A program made the position numbers and the translations under genes. A DNA stretch of 64,000 nt from Poronia punctata (taxonomy: Eukaryota; Ascomycota; Sordariomycetes; Xylariales; Xylariaceae): contig MU401495.1 in NCBI GenBank assembly GCA_022579005.1, positions 12,535 to 76,534 of the forward strand. Reading direction: 5' to 3'. The notes beneath the pieces were generated by a model. It saw nothing but the letters and a program-made list of their open reading frames with translations, was not told the DNA's origin and did no database searches. Below, in pieces: positions 1-14,219 of the stretch. The first letter of the stretch is position 1. Each line of letters opens with the position of its first letter.

Positions 1-9
1 CCCCGCGCG

Positions 10-78
<69 letters not shown>

Positions 79-81
79 CCC
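1..81. repeat. Poly-C homopolymer run at the window edge
   Basis: Almost pure C, interrupted only by a few G near positions 5-9 and 78, then unique sequence. A similar poly-C run follows the N gap at 46488-46497. This suggests a sequencing or assembly end artefact rather than biology. A real homopolymer cannot be excluded without reads. Confidence 0.9.
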
Positions 82-1036
82 GGACTGTCCAGGGACAGGT
101 ATCGGATCACATGCGGCAGCAGGGGCGTTTGCGGATTGTTTTATGCATCTTTATAGTAGCATCTGTGAGCGATTTGGCATTGCTATTGACATGGACGGTG
201 GAAAGGCATTCTTGTGGCCCAAAATATACATAGTCAGTTGGCCGGGGGATTGTACACGACTCGATGACCGGTTGGTAAATGATAAAGGTTTAAGCGAAAA
301 TAGAGATCTTTTTACTGTCAACAACGAAAGTAGGTAGTCTCTATGGGGTGATTCATTGCTACCTAGTATTTCTGTTCCTAATCTAAAACCTGTAAGCAAG
401 CGGTAACTAGGGAAGAAGCATTTGGAGATGTTCGAAACAAGGTAAGCTGGCTTCGAGCCTAGACATATTCCCTCTGCAAAGCAAAATAGACGACGTACAA
501 GTAGAGAATAAAGAGCGTGAAGAAGTCGAACAGTTAATTATCAAATTTCCACGCATACCGCATAAAGTACATACATGCAGCTCAGGTGCCGAACCAATCA
601 AACCTGCGTGGAGGTGGGCTAGGTATCCCCACTACCTTTCTTGGTAAAATTTCCTAAAACTGCCAAGGTTGAGCAGCCCCTGTCAGGTCGCGACAGTTGA
701 TGTTCATCGCGTTAAAGTTGACAAGTGACTCCCTAAAGATATTGTAGTGCCTACAACATCCCGTTTGTTTCAATAGCCCTTCCTTCACCACAACTGGCTT
801 ACCAACGACGTGGCACTGAAGGCCTTTTGGTTTCTACAAGAAGCACACTCCTTTTACCCTTTTAATTAACTTCTACCTAATTTAATCGGAAACTGGGCTT
901 TCCCCTCGTTCTTCGTCGGCGCCGTGTTTTATCTCGATACCCCCTTTTCACTTACTGGCCTGATACTCTGATGTTCCGAGTTATGACATCTGCATTGTGA
1001 AGTCGCCCAACGTCCTTTTGATCTATCCTCCTCGCA
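82..1036. other. Non-coding region upstream of the dynein gene
   Basis: About 950 bp with only short unconvincing reading frames. It should contain the dynein promoter and 5' leader. The segment at about 780-960 is pyrimidine-rich, as is common just upstream of fungal transcription starts. No RNA gene or mobile element is seen. Confidence 0.6.
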
Positions 1037-4000
1037 ATGGAGGCGATACATTCGCCCACCAGCCCGGAAGGAGCTGCGGCCAACGGCGTTCCTCCTGTTT
1101 TCAACGTCGTCGACCCGTCTGTGATTGTCGAGCACCTAGCCTCGGTAGTCATCATAGCTCTCGGTGCCACCCGTGCAGAGCTTGAGCGTCCTGGCAATCT
1201 TCTCTCAAGCGAAGACTACCCGGACACTGCCCACCGATGCAGCCGCTTTGCGACCGACGCCCAAGTAGCTCTGTACATACAAAAAGACGTCAAACCCCTG
1301 GACGACGTTACAGATGGACAGGCTAATAATGGTACATGATGGTCCTATGACGTTGAATCGTAGGAGAAATGGGCTGCTGCTAACTGTCTTCCTTACAGTT
1401 CCCACCTCGTACACATATACGATCACTTCGGAGATATCTTCCTCCCCGACTACGATTGCCTATCTGGCCCTCCTAAAACGCCCCCAGGCGATCGATCCCG
1501 CCTTGCCCTTGACTTCTCAGATCCAGATCCAGACGTTACCAGGAACCGCTTCGTTAGCTAGCCTTGTGGCCGAGCAAGGGCCTTCAGCATCCCCGTTCGA
1601 AATCCTACACTCGATAGTTCATAATGCGCTGGCGCCCTACTTTGATGCCAATACCAAAACCTCCCAAGCTGTTAATGGTGTTCGGAGCCGGGCCGATGTG
1701 GATGCGAAGACGGGAATCCCGGTCACAAAGAAGCGCATGACCGAACTTGAACTGAGTCTTCTACACCTGCAACAGAACGTAGAGATCCCAGAGCTGTCGC
1801 TCTCCTTCCACCCGGTTGTTCAGACCGCCTTGGACGATGCCGCGGCCCGCAATATAAGACCGTCTACCGACTTGATTCCAGGCCACCTTGTACAAGACAG
1901 CACGTTTATGAACAATCTGCAGTCGACAGTAAATGGCTGGATTAAATCAATACAGGCGATCACGAAAATGACACGCGATCCCGTCACGCGCACGGCGACC
2001 CAGGAAATCAATTTCTGGCTCTCGATGGAGTCGGCGTTGGAGGGAATCGAGGCACAACTGAGGAGCGAGGGTGTTATGCTGACGTTGGAGCTCCTCAAGC
2101 ACGCCAAAAGGTTCCAGGCGACTGTGAGCTTTACTGCCGATACTGGGCTGAAAGAAGCAATGGAAATGGTGCAAAAGTATAACCAACTCATGCGGGACTT
2201 TCCTCTTGACGAACTTCTATCTGCGACCTCGCTGCCCAAAATCCAAGACGCCATCTCCCAGATTTTCAATCATATGAACAAGAAGATGAGGTTCAGCAAC
2301 TATCCCATCGCCCGAACGCTGCATCTGGTCGAGGCCATTTCCGCTGATTTGGAAGAGGTCATGCATCGGCTTCTTCCCGGTTCGGAACTTGTCGACTTGG
2401 AGTACAAAGATTTCAAGGGCCTGATGGCGACGGCGGATGAGATCTTTAAGTCCTGGGACACTCAAATCAAGGAGTTCACCAACATAGCCCGCGAAACGAC
2501 CCGTCGAAGGCAGGAGAAGTTCATCCCGATCAAGGTTACGCCGAAGCATAGCGAGTTGCAGACGCGTCTTCGCTACATTGACAACTTCCGGGACAACCAC
2601 GAACAATTGCAAAGAACGATCGTCAATGTATTGGGTCCCCGAGCATCTTCTAATGGCCTAAGTGAGGAAGGCACACAAAACGGCGTTGCGCTTGTCGAAG
2701 AGATGGGCGACGTCGACGCAGTGGGCGAGGTTAAACAGGCCTGGGAAGCGCTGAAGAATGTCGATCTGCTTGATGTGTCACCTGAGGGCACACAAAGATG
2801 GGCCAAGGCAGAAAATACGTACAATGAACGGACTTCGAGAGTAGAGAACTCGATTATTGCGCGGCTGCGGGACCGATTAGCGACAGCGAAAAACGCCAAT
2901 GAGATGTTTCGAGTCTTCTCGCAGTTCAATGCTCTTTTTGTCAGGCCTAAGATCCGCGGAGCCATCGCTGAATATCAGAACCAGCTAATCGAGAATGTAA
3001 AGCGAGCCATTGCCGGCCTCCACGAGCGATTCAAACAGCAATATGGACACTCGGAGGCCCACGCCATGGCGCAGCTACATGACCTGCCCCCGGTTTCTGG
3101 TGCCATCATCTGGGCTCGTCAGATTGAACGGCAACTCGACGGCTACATGAAGAAGGTTGAGGATATCCTGGGCTCGGACTGGGCTCTTCACACCGAAGGC
3201 CAGAAGCTCCACACGGAAAGCGAACTGTTCAGGAAAAAGCTAAACACGCAAATGATCTACAAGGCATGGGCCGAAGATATCCAACGGAAACAGATATCGA
3301 TATCCGGCCGTCTCTTCAACATTAATAAAATCAGAGCGGCTAATAATGCGTTGGAATTGTCTGTCAACTTCGACGCACAGATCATTGCGTTGTTCAAAGA
3401 AACCCGCAATCTTCGGTGGCAAAACTTCAATGTCCCTCATGCTGTGACTAATGTCGCGAAAGAGGCCAAGCAAGTTTACCCATACGCCGTCAGTTTGATG
3501 GAGAGCGTGCGGACCTTTGCACAAACGACTCGCCAGATTTCCGAGATGTCCGAGGTGTCCATCTTGTTAAGCGGCTACCAGAATGACGTCCATACCCTGA
3601 TTGCCAAAGGCATTCCTCTGAAGTGGGAAACCTTTGTCAATACTTGGGAGGCTTACCAGAAACCGACACTGCTGCCAAACGGCGCTGTTGACCATGTAGC
3701 CGGTCGGGGGACCGAGAGCAAGCATGTCCTCTTCGTCCGAGAATTTGCAGTGGCTGCCTCGTTGCTCCAATCCAAAACCATCACCCTTGCAAATATTCAC
3801 GTCAACGTCCAGAAAGCACTGGCAGAGTTGGCTACTTGTCCGTACGAAGCAACCGAGTTTGAAACCCGGCTGCAGACTATCCAAGCCGCTGTAGATCAAC
3901 TGAATCTCGAGCAGTACGTCAACTTGGGATTCTGGGTTGAGAGGTTGAACGAACGGATCAAGCGGACACTCCTCACACGTTTGCAGCACGCGGTATCTGG

Positions 4001-7000
4001 TTGGATCGAAGTGTTTGAAGACGATACGCCCTCTAAACAGCTAGAGTCCTATCGTCGAAAACAATTGGCCCCTTCCGGCGAGCCGCTGAAGCTTGACCAC
4101 CCCACCATGCTTCCCTTGGTTCTTGAGGTGACGATGCGTAATCAAGTCATATACCTAGACCCCCCACTGGAACATGCCAGAGCCTCTTGGTTCCTACAGC
4201 TGCATGACTGGGTCGGCATTGTATGCAACCTACCTAGGATCAAGGCGTCGAGATATCAAATGAGTTTGACCTTGAGCACCGTTGTCCCTGAAGAAGCCCG
4301 GTTCAACGACCTCCCAAGCGACTGCACCGACATTCTCGGCAGAGTCTACGCATCTATAGAGAACAAACTCCAGGGCATCAGCGGATACATTGACAAGTGG
4401 CTCCAGTTTCAATCGCTTTGGGACTTGCAATCCGAACAGGTGTATGACCTGCTAGGCGATGAGCTACCCAAGTGGCTGCAATTGTTACAGGAGATTCGAA
4501 AATCTCGAGCGACCTTTGACACATCCGAAGTGAGCCGGGCATTCGGCCATCTTACTATCGACTATGGCCAGGTACAAGACAAGGTGAATGCCAAGTATGA
4601 TCAGTGGCAGCACGAAATCATTATGAAGTTCGCCGGGCGGCTTGGGAATCGGATGCGGGAAGTGCAGGCCGAGGTCGAGAAAGCTCGTCGCGATCTTGAG
4701 ACGCAGACTCTGGAAACGTCGTCTACGGCCCAGGCTGTCCAATTCATCACCATGGTCCAGGCTTGTAAACGACGGGTGAAGGCGTGGGCGCCCGAGATCG
4801 AGACGTTCCGCCAAGGACAGTCGACGCTCGTTCGCAACAGGTACAATCTGCCCAACGATTGGGTGGATGTGCAACAGGTGGATTCGCAATGGGACGCCCT
4901 CAATGAGATCCTGGACAAGAAAGCCAAGGCCGTACAGGACCAGACGGAAGGGCTCAAGACGAAGATTTTGTCCGAGGATAAGTTAGTGATGGAGAAGATC
5001 ATTGAAGTGGCGGAGCAATGGAACAAGGAAAAGCCAGTGTCGGGCACAATCGCCCCAGAAGTCGCATCGTCTACTCTATCCTCCTTCGAGTCTCTCATCA
5101 CTAGCTTACAGGCGGAATATGAAATGGTCTCGAAGGCTAAAGAAGCTCTCGATCTACCACCGAGTCCTGAGTCATCTCTTGCTATGGTGCTAGAAGAAGT
5201 CCACGATTTCAAGGCCGTCTGGGCTGCCCTGTCCACTATCTGGAAGAGTCTGAACGAGCTCCGGGAGACTCTTTGGAGCAGTGTTCAACCGAGGAAGATA
5301 CGCACTTCTATCGACGGTCTTATCAAGATGACAAAGGAGATGCCCAGCAGGATGCGACAATACGCTGCCTTTGAGCACATCCAGACGATTCTACGCCAGC
5401 ATCTGAAAGTCAATAGCCTCCTAGGTGATCTAAAGTCCGAGGCAATCCGAGACCGCCATTGGACAAGGATATGGAAAGATATCAAACCCGGGCGGCGGTA
5501 CTCGCCTGTTTCAATGACGCTCGGAGATGTCTGGGATCTTAACCTTGTCGCTACCGAAGTCATAGTCCGAGACATTATCACGCAAGCCCAAGGAGAGATG
5601 GCGCTCGAAGAATTCCTGAAGCAGGTCAAGGAGACGTGGAACAATTACCAGCTCGACCTGGTCCCATACCAGAACAAGTGCCGCCTCATCCGCGGTTGGG
5701 ATGATCTGTTTGCCAAATGCAGCGAAAACCTGAACTCTCTGCAAGCCATGAAACACTCACCTTACTACAAGGAGTTTGAGGAAGAAGCTTCCTCGTGGGA
5801 GGACAAGTTAAACCGTGTCCATGTCTTATTTGACGTTTGGATCGACGTGCAACGCCAGTGGGTTTATCTGGAAGGTGTCTTCACCGGTAACGCCGACATC
5901 AAGCACCTACTACCCATCGAGTCGTCGAGGTTCCAAAACATCAACAGTGAGTTCATGACGGTAATGAAGAAGGTCTACAAGCAACCGATGGTCATGGATG
6001 TGTTGAGCATCACGGGCGTCCAAAAGTCGTTGGAGCGGCTGGCAGAGTTGCTCAACAAGATCCAGAAGGCTCTTGGTGAATATCTCGAGAAAGAGCGTGT
6101 TTCTTTCCCCCGGTTCTACTTTGTGGGCGACGAGGACCTGTTGGAAATGATCGGCAATAGCAACGACACGCTGCGCATTGCGAAACATTTCAAAAAAATG
6201 TTTGCCGGTTTGACCGGCTTAGTCATGGATGAGGAGTCGGTCATTTCGGGCTTCACGTCAAAGGAAGGTGAAGTTGTCCGGTTGAAGAAGGAGATTTCGC
6301 TTGCCAAAGTCCCGAAAATCAATGACTGGCTTGCTCTGCTTGAGAATGGCATGAAGTCGTCGCTTGCTGAGCTACTGGCTGAAGCCGTTGATGCGTACAC
6401 GCCAATCTTTGAGTCCGAGACCATCGACCAAACCGCAGTCAGTGAATTCATGGATGTCTTCCCTAGTCAGATTGTCGTGTTGGCCACCCAGGTCGTTTGG
6501 ACCACAGCTGTCGAGGGCAGCCTAGCAGCCGGGGGCAAGACATTGCAAGCTCTGTTTGACCGGGAAGTTCAACTTCTCCGGATGCTGGCAGAGACGGTAT
6601 TGGGCGACCTGGAAGTGATTCAGCGCAAAAAGTGCGAGGCTCTCATCACCGAGTGCGTCCATCAGCGCGACGTGATTGAGAAGCTGGTCAAAACCCATGC
6701 CGCCTCCCCCAATCATTACTTCTGGTTGTTGCAAATGCGATATGTCTACGTGCCCGAGGGGGATTTCATGCAACGGCTGCATATCAAGATGGCCAACGCG
6801 AAGCTCAATTATGGCTTCGAGTATCTTGGCGTTCCCGACCGGCTCGTGAGGACACCTTTGACCGATCGCTGCTTCGGCACCCTCACCCAAGCACTGGAGC
6901 AGAGACTTGGTGGCTCGCCATACGGCCCTGCCGGTACCGGAAAGACGGAATCGGTTAAATCCCTCGGCGTCGAGCTTGGTCGCTTCACCCTTGTATTCTG

Positions 7001-10000
7001 CTGTGACGATACCTTTGACTTCCAAGCCATGGGCCGCATCTTTCTCGGCATCTGCCAGGTCGGAGCCTGGGGCTGTTTCGACGAGTTCAACCGGCTGGAA
7101 GAGAGGATTCTCTCGGCCGTGTCCCAGCAAATTCAAAACATCCAACTTGGGCTGAAGCAAGGAGCAGAAGAGGGCACGGCTCAGATTGAACTTGTCGGGC
7201 GTCAACTCCATGTAAATGCGAATACTGGCATTTTCATTACTATGAACCCCGGCTACGCCGGCCGGTCCAATCTGCCTGATAACCTGAAGAAGCTTTTCCG
7301 CAGCGTTGCCATGTCCAAACCCGACAAGGAACTCATCGCCGAAGTCATGCTCTACTCGCAGGGATTCAACCAGGCTAAGCAGCTGTCGAAGCAGACTGTG
7401 CCATTCTTCGACCAGTGTTCCGCGCGCTTATCCAAACAGGCCCATTACGACTTTGGACTTCGTGCGCTGAAGAGCGTGCTCGTCAGCTCCGGCGGCCTCA
7501 AGCGTGCACGCCTGTTGGAAAGTAGCGGGGCTATTGGGACGGAAGAGGTGGTCGAGCCCGAAATCATCGTCCAGAGTATTCGAGAGACGATCGCGCCCAA
7601 GTTGATCCGGAATGATGTTGATATTATGGGTGACATTGAGGCGGATTGCTTCCCTGGCGTTCGATATGTGCCCGCCAATCTCACGCAACTCGAAGAGGCC
7701 ATCCGTCGCCTCGCCGCCGAGAGGCATCTTGTTGTCAACGATACGTGGATGACCAAGGTTTTGCAACTGTATCAAATCCAGAAAATACACCATGGTGTCA
7801 TGATGGTAGGTAGTTCTGGCACTGGCAAATCTGCGGCCTGGAGGCTCTTGTTGGATGCATTGCAGCAAGTCGAAGGTATCGAGGGCGTCTCCCACGTCAT
7901 CGACTCCAAGGTCATGTCCAAAGAAGCTCTGTATGGCAACCTCGACTCAACCACGCGCGAGTGGACCGACGGCCTTTTCACCAGCATACTACGCAAAATC
8001 GTCGACAATCTCCGTGGTGAAGACTCGAAGCGGCACTGGATCGTTTTTGACGGCGACGTGGATCCAGAGTGGGTTGAGAATCTGAACAGCGTCCTGGACG
8101 ATAATAAGCTCCTTACTCTGCCAAACGGCGAACGGCTCAACCTGCCGGCAAACGTGCGAATCATGTTTGAGGTCGAGACTTTGAAATACGCGACACTCGC
8201 TACTGTTAGTAGATGCGGTATGGTCTGGTACAGCGAGGATACTGTCACACCTAATATGCTCGTCACCAACTACCTCGACACTCTTGGGTCTGTCGCTTTT
8301 GAGGACTTGGATGAAGATACTGCCGCGGCTGGCCAGAGTCCGGCCAAGACGCTGCAGATACAGAGTCAGGCTGCCGATCTGCTAAAGGCCTACTTGACGA
8401 CTGATGACTTCATCATGGCGGTCCTGAAAGAAGCCGAAGCGTTCAACCATATAATGGAGTTCACCATTGCACGCGTGCTGACGACTCTGTTCTCCCTGCT
8501 CAACAAGGCTGTGCGAGATATGATCGAGTACAACGCGGCGCACGTCGACTTCCCCCTCGACGCTGAACAGGTGGAAGCATATGTGGCCAAAAAGCTCTTG
8601 TTAGCTTTAGTCTGGGCCTTGACCGGCGACTGTCCCCTCAATGAGCGTAAAATATTTGGCGACAAAGTTGGCGCTCTCGCAAGCTTCGGTTCACCTCCGC
8701 TAGACGGGACGAGCTCGCTCATCGACTTCGACGTCACGTTGCCTCAGGCTGAGTGGAGCTCGTGGCAGAATCAGGTTCCGACCATCGAGGTCAATACCCA
8801 TTCCATCACACAGACTGATGTGGTCATCCCGACATTAGACACGGTGCGGCATGAAGACGTGCTTTACTCGTGGCTTGCGGAGCACAAACCGCTACTTCTA
8901 TGCGGCCCTCCGGGCTCCGGCAAGACGATGACTCTCTTCAGCGCGCTCCGTAAGCTACCAAATATGGAAGTCGTGGGTCTCAACTTTTCCAGTGCTACCA
9001 CGCCGGATCTGTTGATCAAGACGTTTGAGCAGTACTGTGAATATAAGAAGACTCTCAACGGCGTCATGTTATCGCCGACGCAAATCGGCCGCTGGCTCGT
9101 CATCTTCTGCGATGAGATCAATCTTCCTGCCCCGGACAAATATGGCACTCAGCGGGCCATCTCATTCCTGCGCCAACTCGTCGAACATAACGGTTTCTGG
9201 CGTACCTCTGACAAGTCGTGGGTCACTCTGGACCGCATTCAATTCGTCGGTGCCTGCAATCCCCCGACCGACGCAGGACGTACGCCCATGGGCGCTCGAT
9301 TCCTCCGCCATGCCCCGCTCATCATGGTAGACTATCCAGGCGAGTTGTCGCTGCTCCAGATCTACGGCACCTTTAATTCGGCGGTGCTCAAGATCCTGCC
9401 CGCCCTGAGAGGATATTCAGAGCCGCTTACACAAGCCATGGTGCGATTCTATCTAGAATCCCAGCAACGCTTTACCCCCAAGATACAGCCTCACTATGTG
9501 TACAGTCCTCGTGAACTCACCCGCTGGGCCCGTGGTATATATGAAGCGATTCGGCCCTTGGAGACGCTCTCTCTTGAAGGCCTGATCAGAATATGGGCGC
9601 ACGAGGCTCTTCGTCTCTTCCAGGACCGGCTGGTCGCTGAAGAGGAGCGGAAATGGACCGATGAAGCTGTTCGACGCATTGCCCTCGAATTCTTCCCCAC
9701 TATCGACGAAACAAAGGCTCTAGGTGGGCCCATCTTGTTTTCGAACTGGCTCTCCAAGAACTACGTGCCCGTGGACCGGGAGCAGCTTCGTGATTTCGTC
9801 AAAGCTCGGCTCAAGACCTTTTGCGAGGAAGAGGTGGACGTGCCGCTCATTCTCTTCAACGACGTGCTCGAGCACGTATTGCGCATCGATCGCGTTTTCC
9901 GACAGCCCCAGGGTCATCTGATATTGATCGGTGTGAGTGGAAGCGGAAAGACAACATTGTCAAGGTTTGTCGCTTGGATGAACGGCCTCAAGGTTTTCCA

Positions 10001-13000
10001 AATCAAGGTCCATGGCAAATATTCTGCCGAGGATTTCGATGACGATCTTCGCGAGGTATTGCGTCGCTGTGGCTGCAAGGGAGAGAAGATATGCTTCATC
10101 ATGGACGAGTCAAACGTTCTGGACTCTGGTTTCTTGGAACGGATGAACACGCTGCTCGCCAATGCCGAAGTGCCCGGTCTCTTCGAAGGGGATGACTTCG
10201 CTGCGCTAATGACTGCTTGCAAGGAAGGTGCCCAGCGCCAAGGGCTTCTGCTAGATTCGCAAGAAGAGCTGTATAAATGGTTCACGCAGCAAATCGTCAA
10301 GAATTTACACGTCGTTTTCACCATGAACCCCCCGGAAGACGGCCTGTCCTCCAAGGCCGCCACCAGTCCGGCCCTCTTCAATCGATGCGTATTGAATTGG
10401 TTCGGCGATTGGTCCGACCAGGCGCTCTTCCAGGTGGCCCACGAATTGACTCACTCGGTCGACCTCGACAAGCCCAATTTCCTCGCCCCCGATACTATCC
10501 CGGTCGCTTATCGCGGCCTCCATCTGCCGCCTTCTCACCGAGAGACTATTGTCAATTCCATGGTGTACATCCATTACTCTCTCCAGCGCTTCAACAACAA
10601 GCTGCAAAAGCAGCAAGGCAAAGTCACCTTCCTCACACCGCGCCACTTTTTGGACTTTGTGGCGCAGTACGTGAAGCTGTACAACGAGAAGCGAGAGGAT
10701 CTCGAGGAACAACAGCGCCATCTCAATGTCGGTCTCGATAAGCTGAGAGACACGGTGGAGAAAGTTCGTGATCTCCGAGTCAGCCTGGCGGAGAAGAAGA
10801 CGCAGCTGGAGGCCAAAGATGCCGAAGCCAACGAGAAATTACAACGCATGATAGCTGATCAGCGCGAGGCAGAGCAGCGCAAAAATACCTCGCTCGAGAT
10901 CCAAGCGGCGCTTGAAAAGCAAGAGGCGGAAGTGGCCACTCGCAGAGAGGTGGTCATGAACGACCTCGCGAAAGCTGAACCGGCTGTCGAAGAGGCGAAA
11001 GCTAGTGTTAGTAACATTAAGCGTCAGCACTTGACAGAGGTTCGGTCCATGGGTTCTCCACCCGCGCCGGTGAAGCTTGCCATGGAGTCGGTCTGCACGT
11101 TGCTGGGACACAAGAGCACCGAGTGGAAGACGATCCAAGGTATAATCCGACGGGACGACTTCATTGCCAGTATCGTCAACTTCGACAACGAAAAACAGAT
11201 GACCAAGGCCATGAGGACGAAAATGCGATCCAGCTACTTGAACAACGCCGATTTCACGTATGAAAAGGTCAACCGCGCCAGCAGAGCCTGTGGTCCGCTG
11301 GTCCAGTGGGTAGAAGCGCAAGTCAACTACTCGGAAATCCTCGACCGCGTCGGGCCTTTGCGAGAGGAAGTGGAGCAACTGGAAGAACAAGCTCTGCAGA
11401 CCAAGGCCGAGGCAAAGGCGGTGGAGAATACGATTACGAGCCTCGAGGACAGCATTGCTACGTACAAGACAGAGTATGCCGCTCTCATCAGCGAGACGCA
11501 GGCTATCAAGACGGAGATGTCCCGCGTTCAGTTCAAGGTTGACCGGAGCGTTCGCCTGCTCGACAGCCTGTCTTCGGAGCGGACCCGGTGGGAAGAAGGT
11601 AGCAAGTCCTTTGAGACCCAGATCAGCACCTTGGTGGGAGATGTTCTTGTGGCCGCCGCCTTCCTCGCCTATAGCGGTCTCTACGACCAGACATTCCGAA
11701 AATCCATGATGGAAGACTGGCTACACCAACTGCATCTTTCCGGCGTGAGCTTCAAACAGCACAATCCCATGACAGAGTACTTGTCTACGGCAGACGAACG
11801 TCTTTCGTGGCAAGAGAACACACTGCCAGTCGACGATCTTTGCACGGAAAATGCCATCATTTTGAAGCGCTTCAACCGATATCCGCTCATTATCGACCCC
11901 TCGGGCCGAGTAACCGAGTTCTTACAGCGAGAATGTAAAGACCGTCGATTGACGGTAACCAGTTTCTTGGACGATTCGTTTACCAAGCAGCTCGAGAGCT
12001 CGCTTCGGTTTGGCAATCCGATCCTCATCCAAGACGCCGAACATTTGGATCCAATTCTCAATCACGTACTCAACAAAGAGTATCAAAAGACGGGGGGCCG
12101 CGTGCTCATTCAACTCGGCAAGCAGCAGATTGATTTCTCGCCGGCTTTCAAGATATATCTGTCGACTCGAGACCCATCTGCCACGTTCCCTCCGGACATC
12201 TGCAGTCGAACTACTTTCGTCAATTTCACGGTAACACAGAGCAGTCTACAGACGCAGTCCCTCAACGAAGTTCTCAAGTCCGAGAGACCAGATGTCGACG
12301 AGAGAAGGTCAAACCTGATCAAACTGCAGGGCGAGTTCAAGGTCCACCTTCGCCAGTTGGAGCGCCGTTTGCTACAGGCCCTCAACGAGTCGCGAGGCAA
12401 TATATTGGACGACGACAACGTAATCGAGACACTAGAGACGCTGAAGACCGAGGCCGCGGAGATCACAGCCAAGATGAGCAACACCGAAGGCGTCATGGCC
12501 GAGGTCGACGAGATTACGCAGCAATATAGCGTCATTGCACGATCCTGCAGTGCCGTCTTCGCCGTGCTCGAGCAGCTGCATTATCTCAACCATTTCTACC
12601 AGTTTTCTCTGCAATACTTCCTCGACATCTTCCACTCCGTCCTGCACGGCAACAAGAAACTCGCAAATGAGACCAACCACCATTCCAGACGAGACATTAT
12701 CATTCGCGATCTGTTCGTGACGACTTTCAAGCGGACAGCTGTCGGCCTGATTCAAAAAGATCGCATCACTCTATCCATGCTACTCGCCCAAGCGTCTCCG
12801 TATAAGATGGACAAGGCGCTTATCGATGCGATTCTAGATGATCGGGTTGAGGGCAAGGACCTGTCTACTGATCACCACGAGAGAGAGGAGGCTTTCAACC
12901 GGGCCAGGCGACTACCAATGTTAAGAGACAAACTCGACCTGGCCCCACCCGATGCTTGGGAAAGGTTCCTGACGGAGGAGTTTGCCGAGGATTTCGTCCC

Positions 13001-14219
13001 TCAGATATGGCAATCTGACATTGAGCCGTTCGACAAGGGATTGTTGTCGTTACTTCTCGTGAGGATTTTCCGCCTAGATCGCTTCGTGCCGACCACCCAA
13101 CGCTTTGTTGCCTCTGTTTTTGGGCCGGAATTGTTCGACATTGTGGAGGACCTCAAGGGCACGGTGGAGCAAGTGGCGCCTACTCACCCCATATCCCTCG
13201 TGTCGAGTCCTGGTTTCGATGCCAGTTACAAAGTCGACAATCTGGTGGAGAGGATGCGCACCAGGTGCACCAACATCGCCATGGGGTCGAACGAGAGTCT
13301 TGCCAGTGCCGACAAGGCTGTCAGTAACGCAGCGCAGGTCGGAAATTGGGTACTTGTCAAAAACGTCCATCTCGCACCTACCTGGCTTCAGTCACTGGAG
13401 AAACGAATGGAGTCTCTCAATCCTCACTCGGATTTCAGATTGTTCTTGTCTATGGAGTCCAGTCCGAAGATTCCGGTCAACCTACTTCGCGCTTCTCGCG
13501 TGCTCATGTACGAACAGCCGGCTGGTGTGCGGGCCAACATGAAGGACTCTATGACTTCGCTTGCTACACGGGCTACCAAGGGCCCTGTCGAACGTACCAG
13601 GTTGTACTTGCTTTTATCCTTTCTGCACGCCGTGATCCAAGAGCGTTTGCGCTATGCTCCCAACCTTGGATGGAAAGGCTTCTGGGAATTCAACGACAGC
13701 GATGTAAGTTTCCCCAACTCTTCTTCCTCTTTTTGTTTTGGATATCTCTGACTGTGTATACAGTACGAATGCTCTGCTTTCATACTCGATGTATGGCTAG
13801 ATTCGGTAGCACAAAGTCGGTCCAACATCGCACCTCAGAACATTCCGTGGGACATGATTCGCTATCTCGTTCGCGAAACATACGGTGGCAAGATAGATGA
13901 TGAAGGCGATTTTACCCAATTGACCTCTCTGGTTGACCAGATTCTGACCCCGTCCGCGTATGATATTGGCCACAAGCTAGTGGAAGGGACTGAGAAAGAC
14001 GGACAGGAGACAAGCTTGGTCGTCCCGGCCGGCACATCGCTGCAAGAATTCCTTGGCTGGATCCAAAAACTGCCAGAACGCGAACCGCCTACTTATCTGG
14101 GTCTACCGGCCAATGCAGAGAAGCTGTTATTGGTTGGCCTAGGTGAAAGTCTGGTTAAGAACCTAAAGAAGGTAACAGAATTGTTGGAAGAGGGTGAACA
14201 GCTTATAACCGAGGGTTAA
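1037..14219 (+). CDS. dyn1: Cytoplasmic dynein heavy chain
   Basis: Motor subunit of cytoplasmic dynein, which moves cargo and nuclei toward microtubule minus ends; in filamentous fungi it is NudA/Ro-1. Three exons: 1037-1331, 1399-13703 and 13764-14219, with introns 1332-1398 (GTACAT...CAG, branch CTAAC) and 13704-13763 (GTAAGT...CAG). The joined frame gives 4351 aa, the usual fungal length. The N-terminal tail is followed by six AAA modules: AAA1 P-loop GPAGTGKT near residue 1941 with Walker B CFDEFNRL near 1993, AAA2 GSSGTGKS near 2235, AAA3 GPPGSGKT near 2600, and AAA4 GVSGSGKT near 2943. The antiparallel coiled-coil stalk with the microtubule-binding tip spans about 3180-3500, followed by AAA5, AAA6 and the C-terminal domain. 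The start is the first ATG of exon 1, because splicing restores an open frame through the conserved N-terminus. All four nucleotide sites look intact. Confidence 0.98.

Noticed and set aside
1..81. Telomeric end at the left edge
   Set aside because: The run is poly-C, not the TTAGGG/CCCTAA repeat of filamentous ascomycetes, and no such repeats follow.
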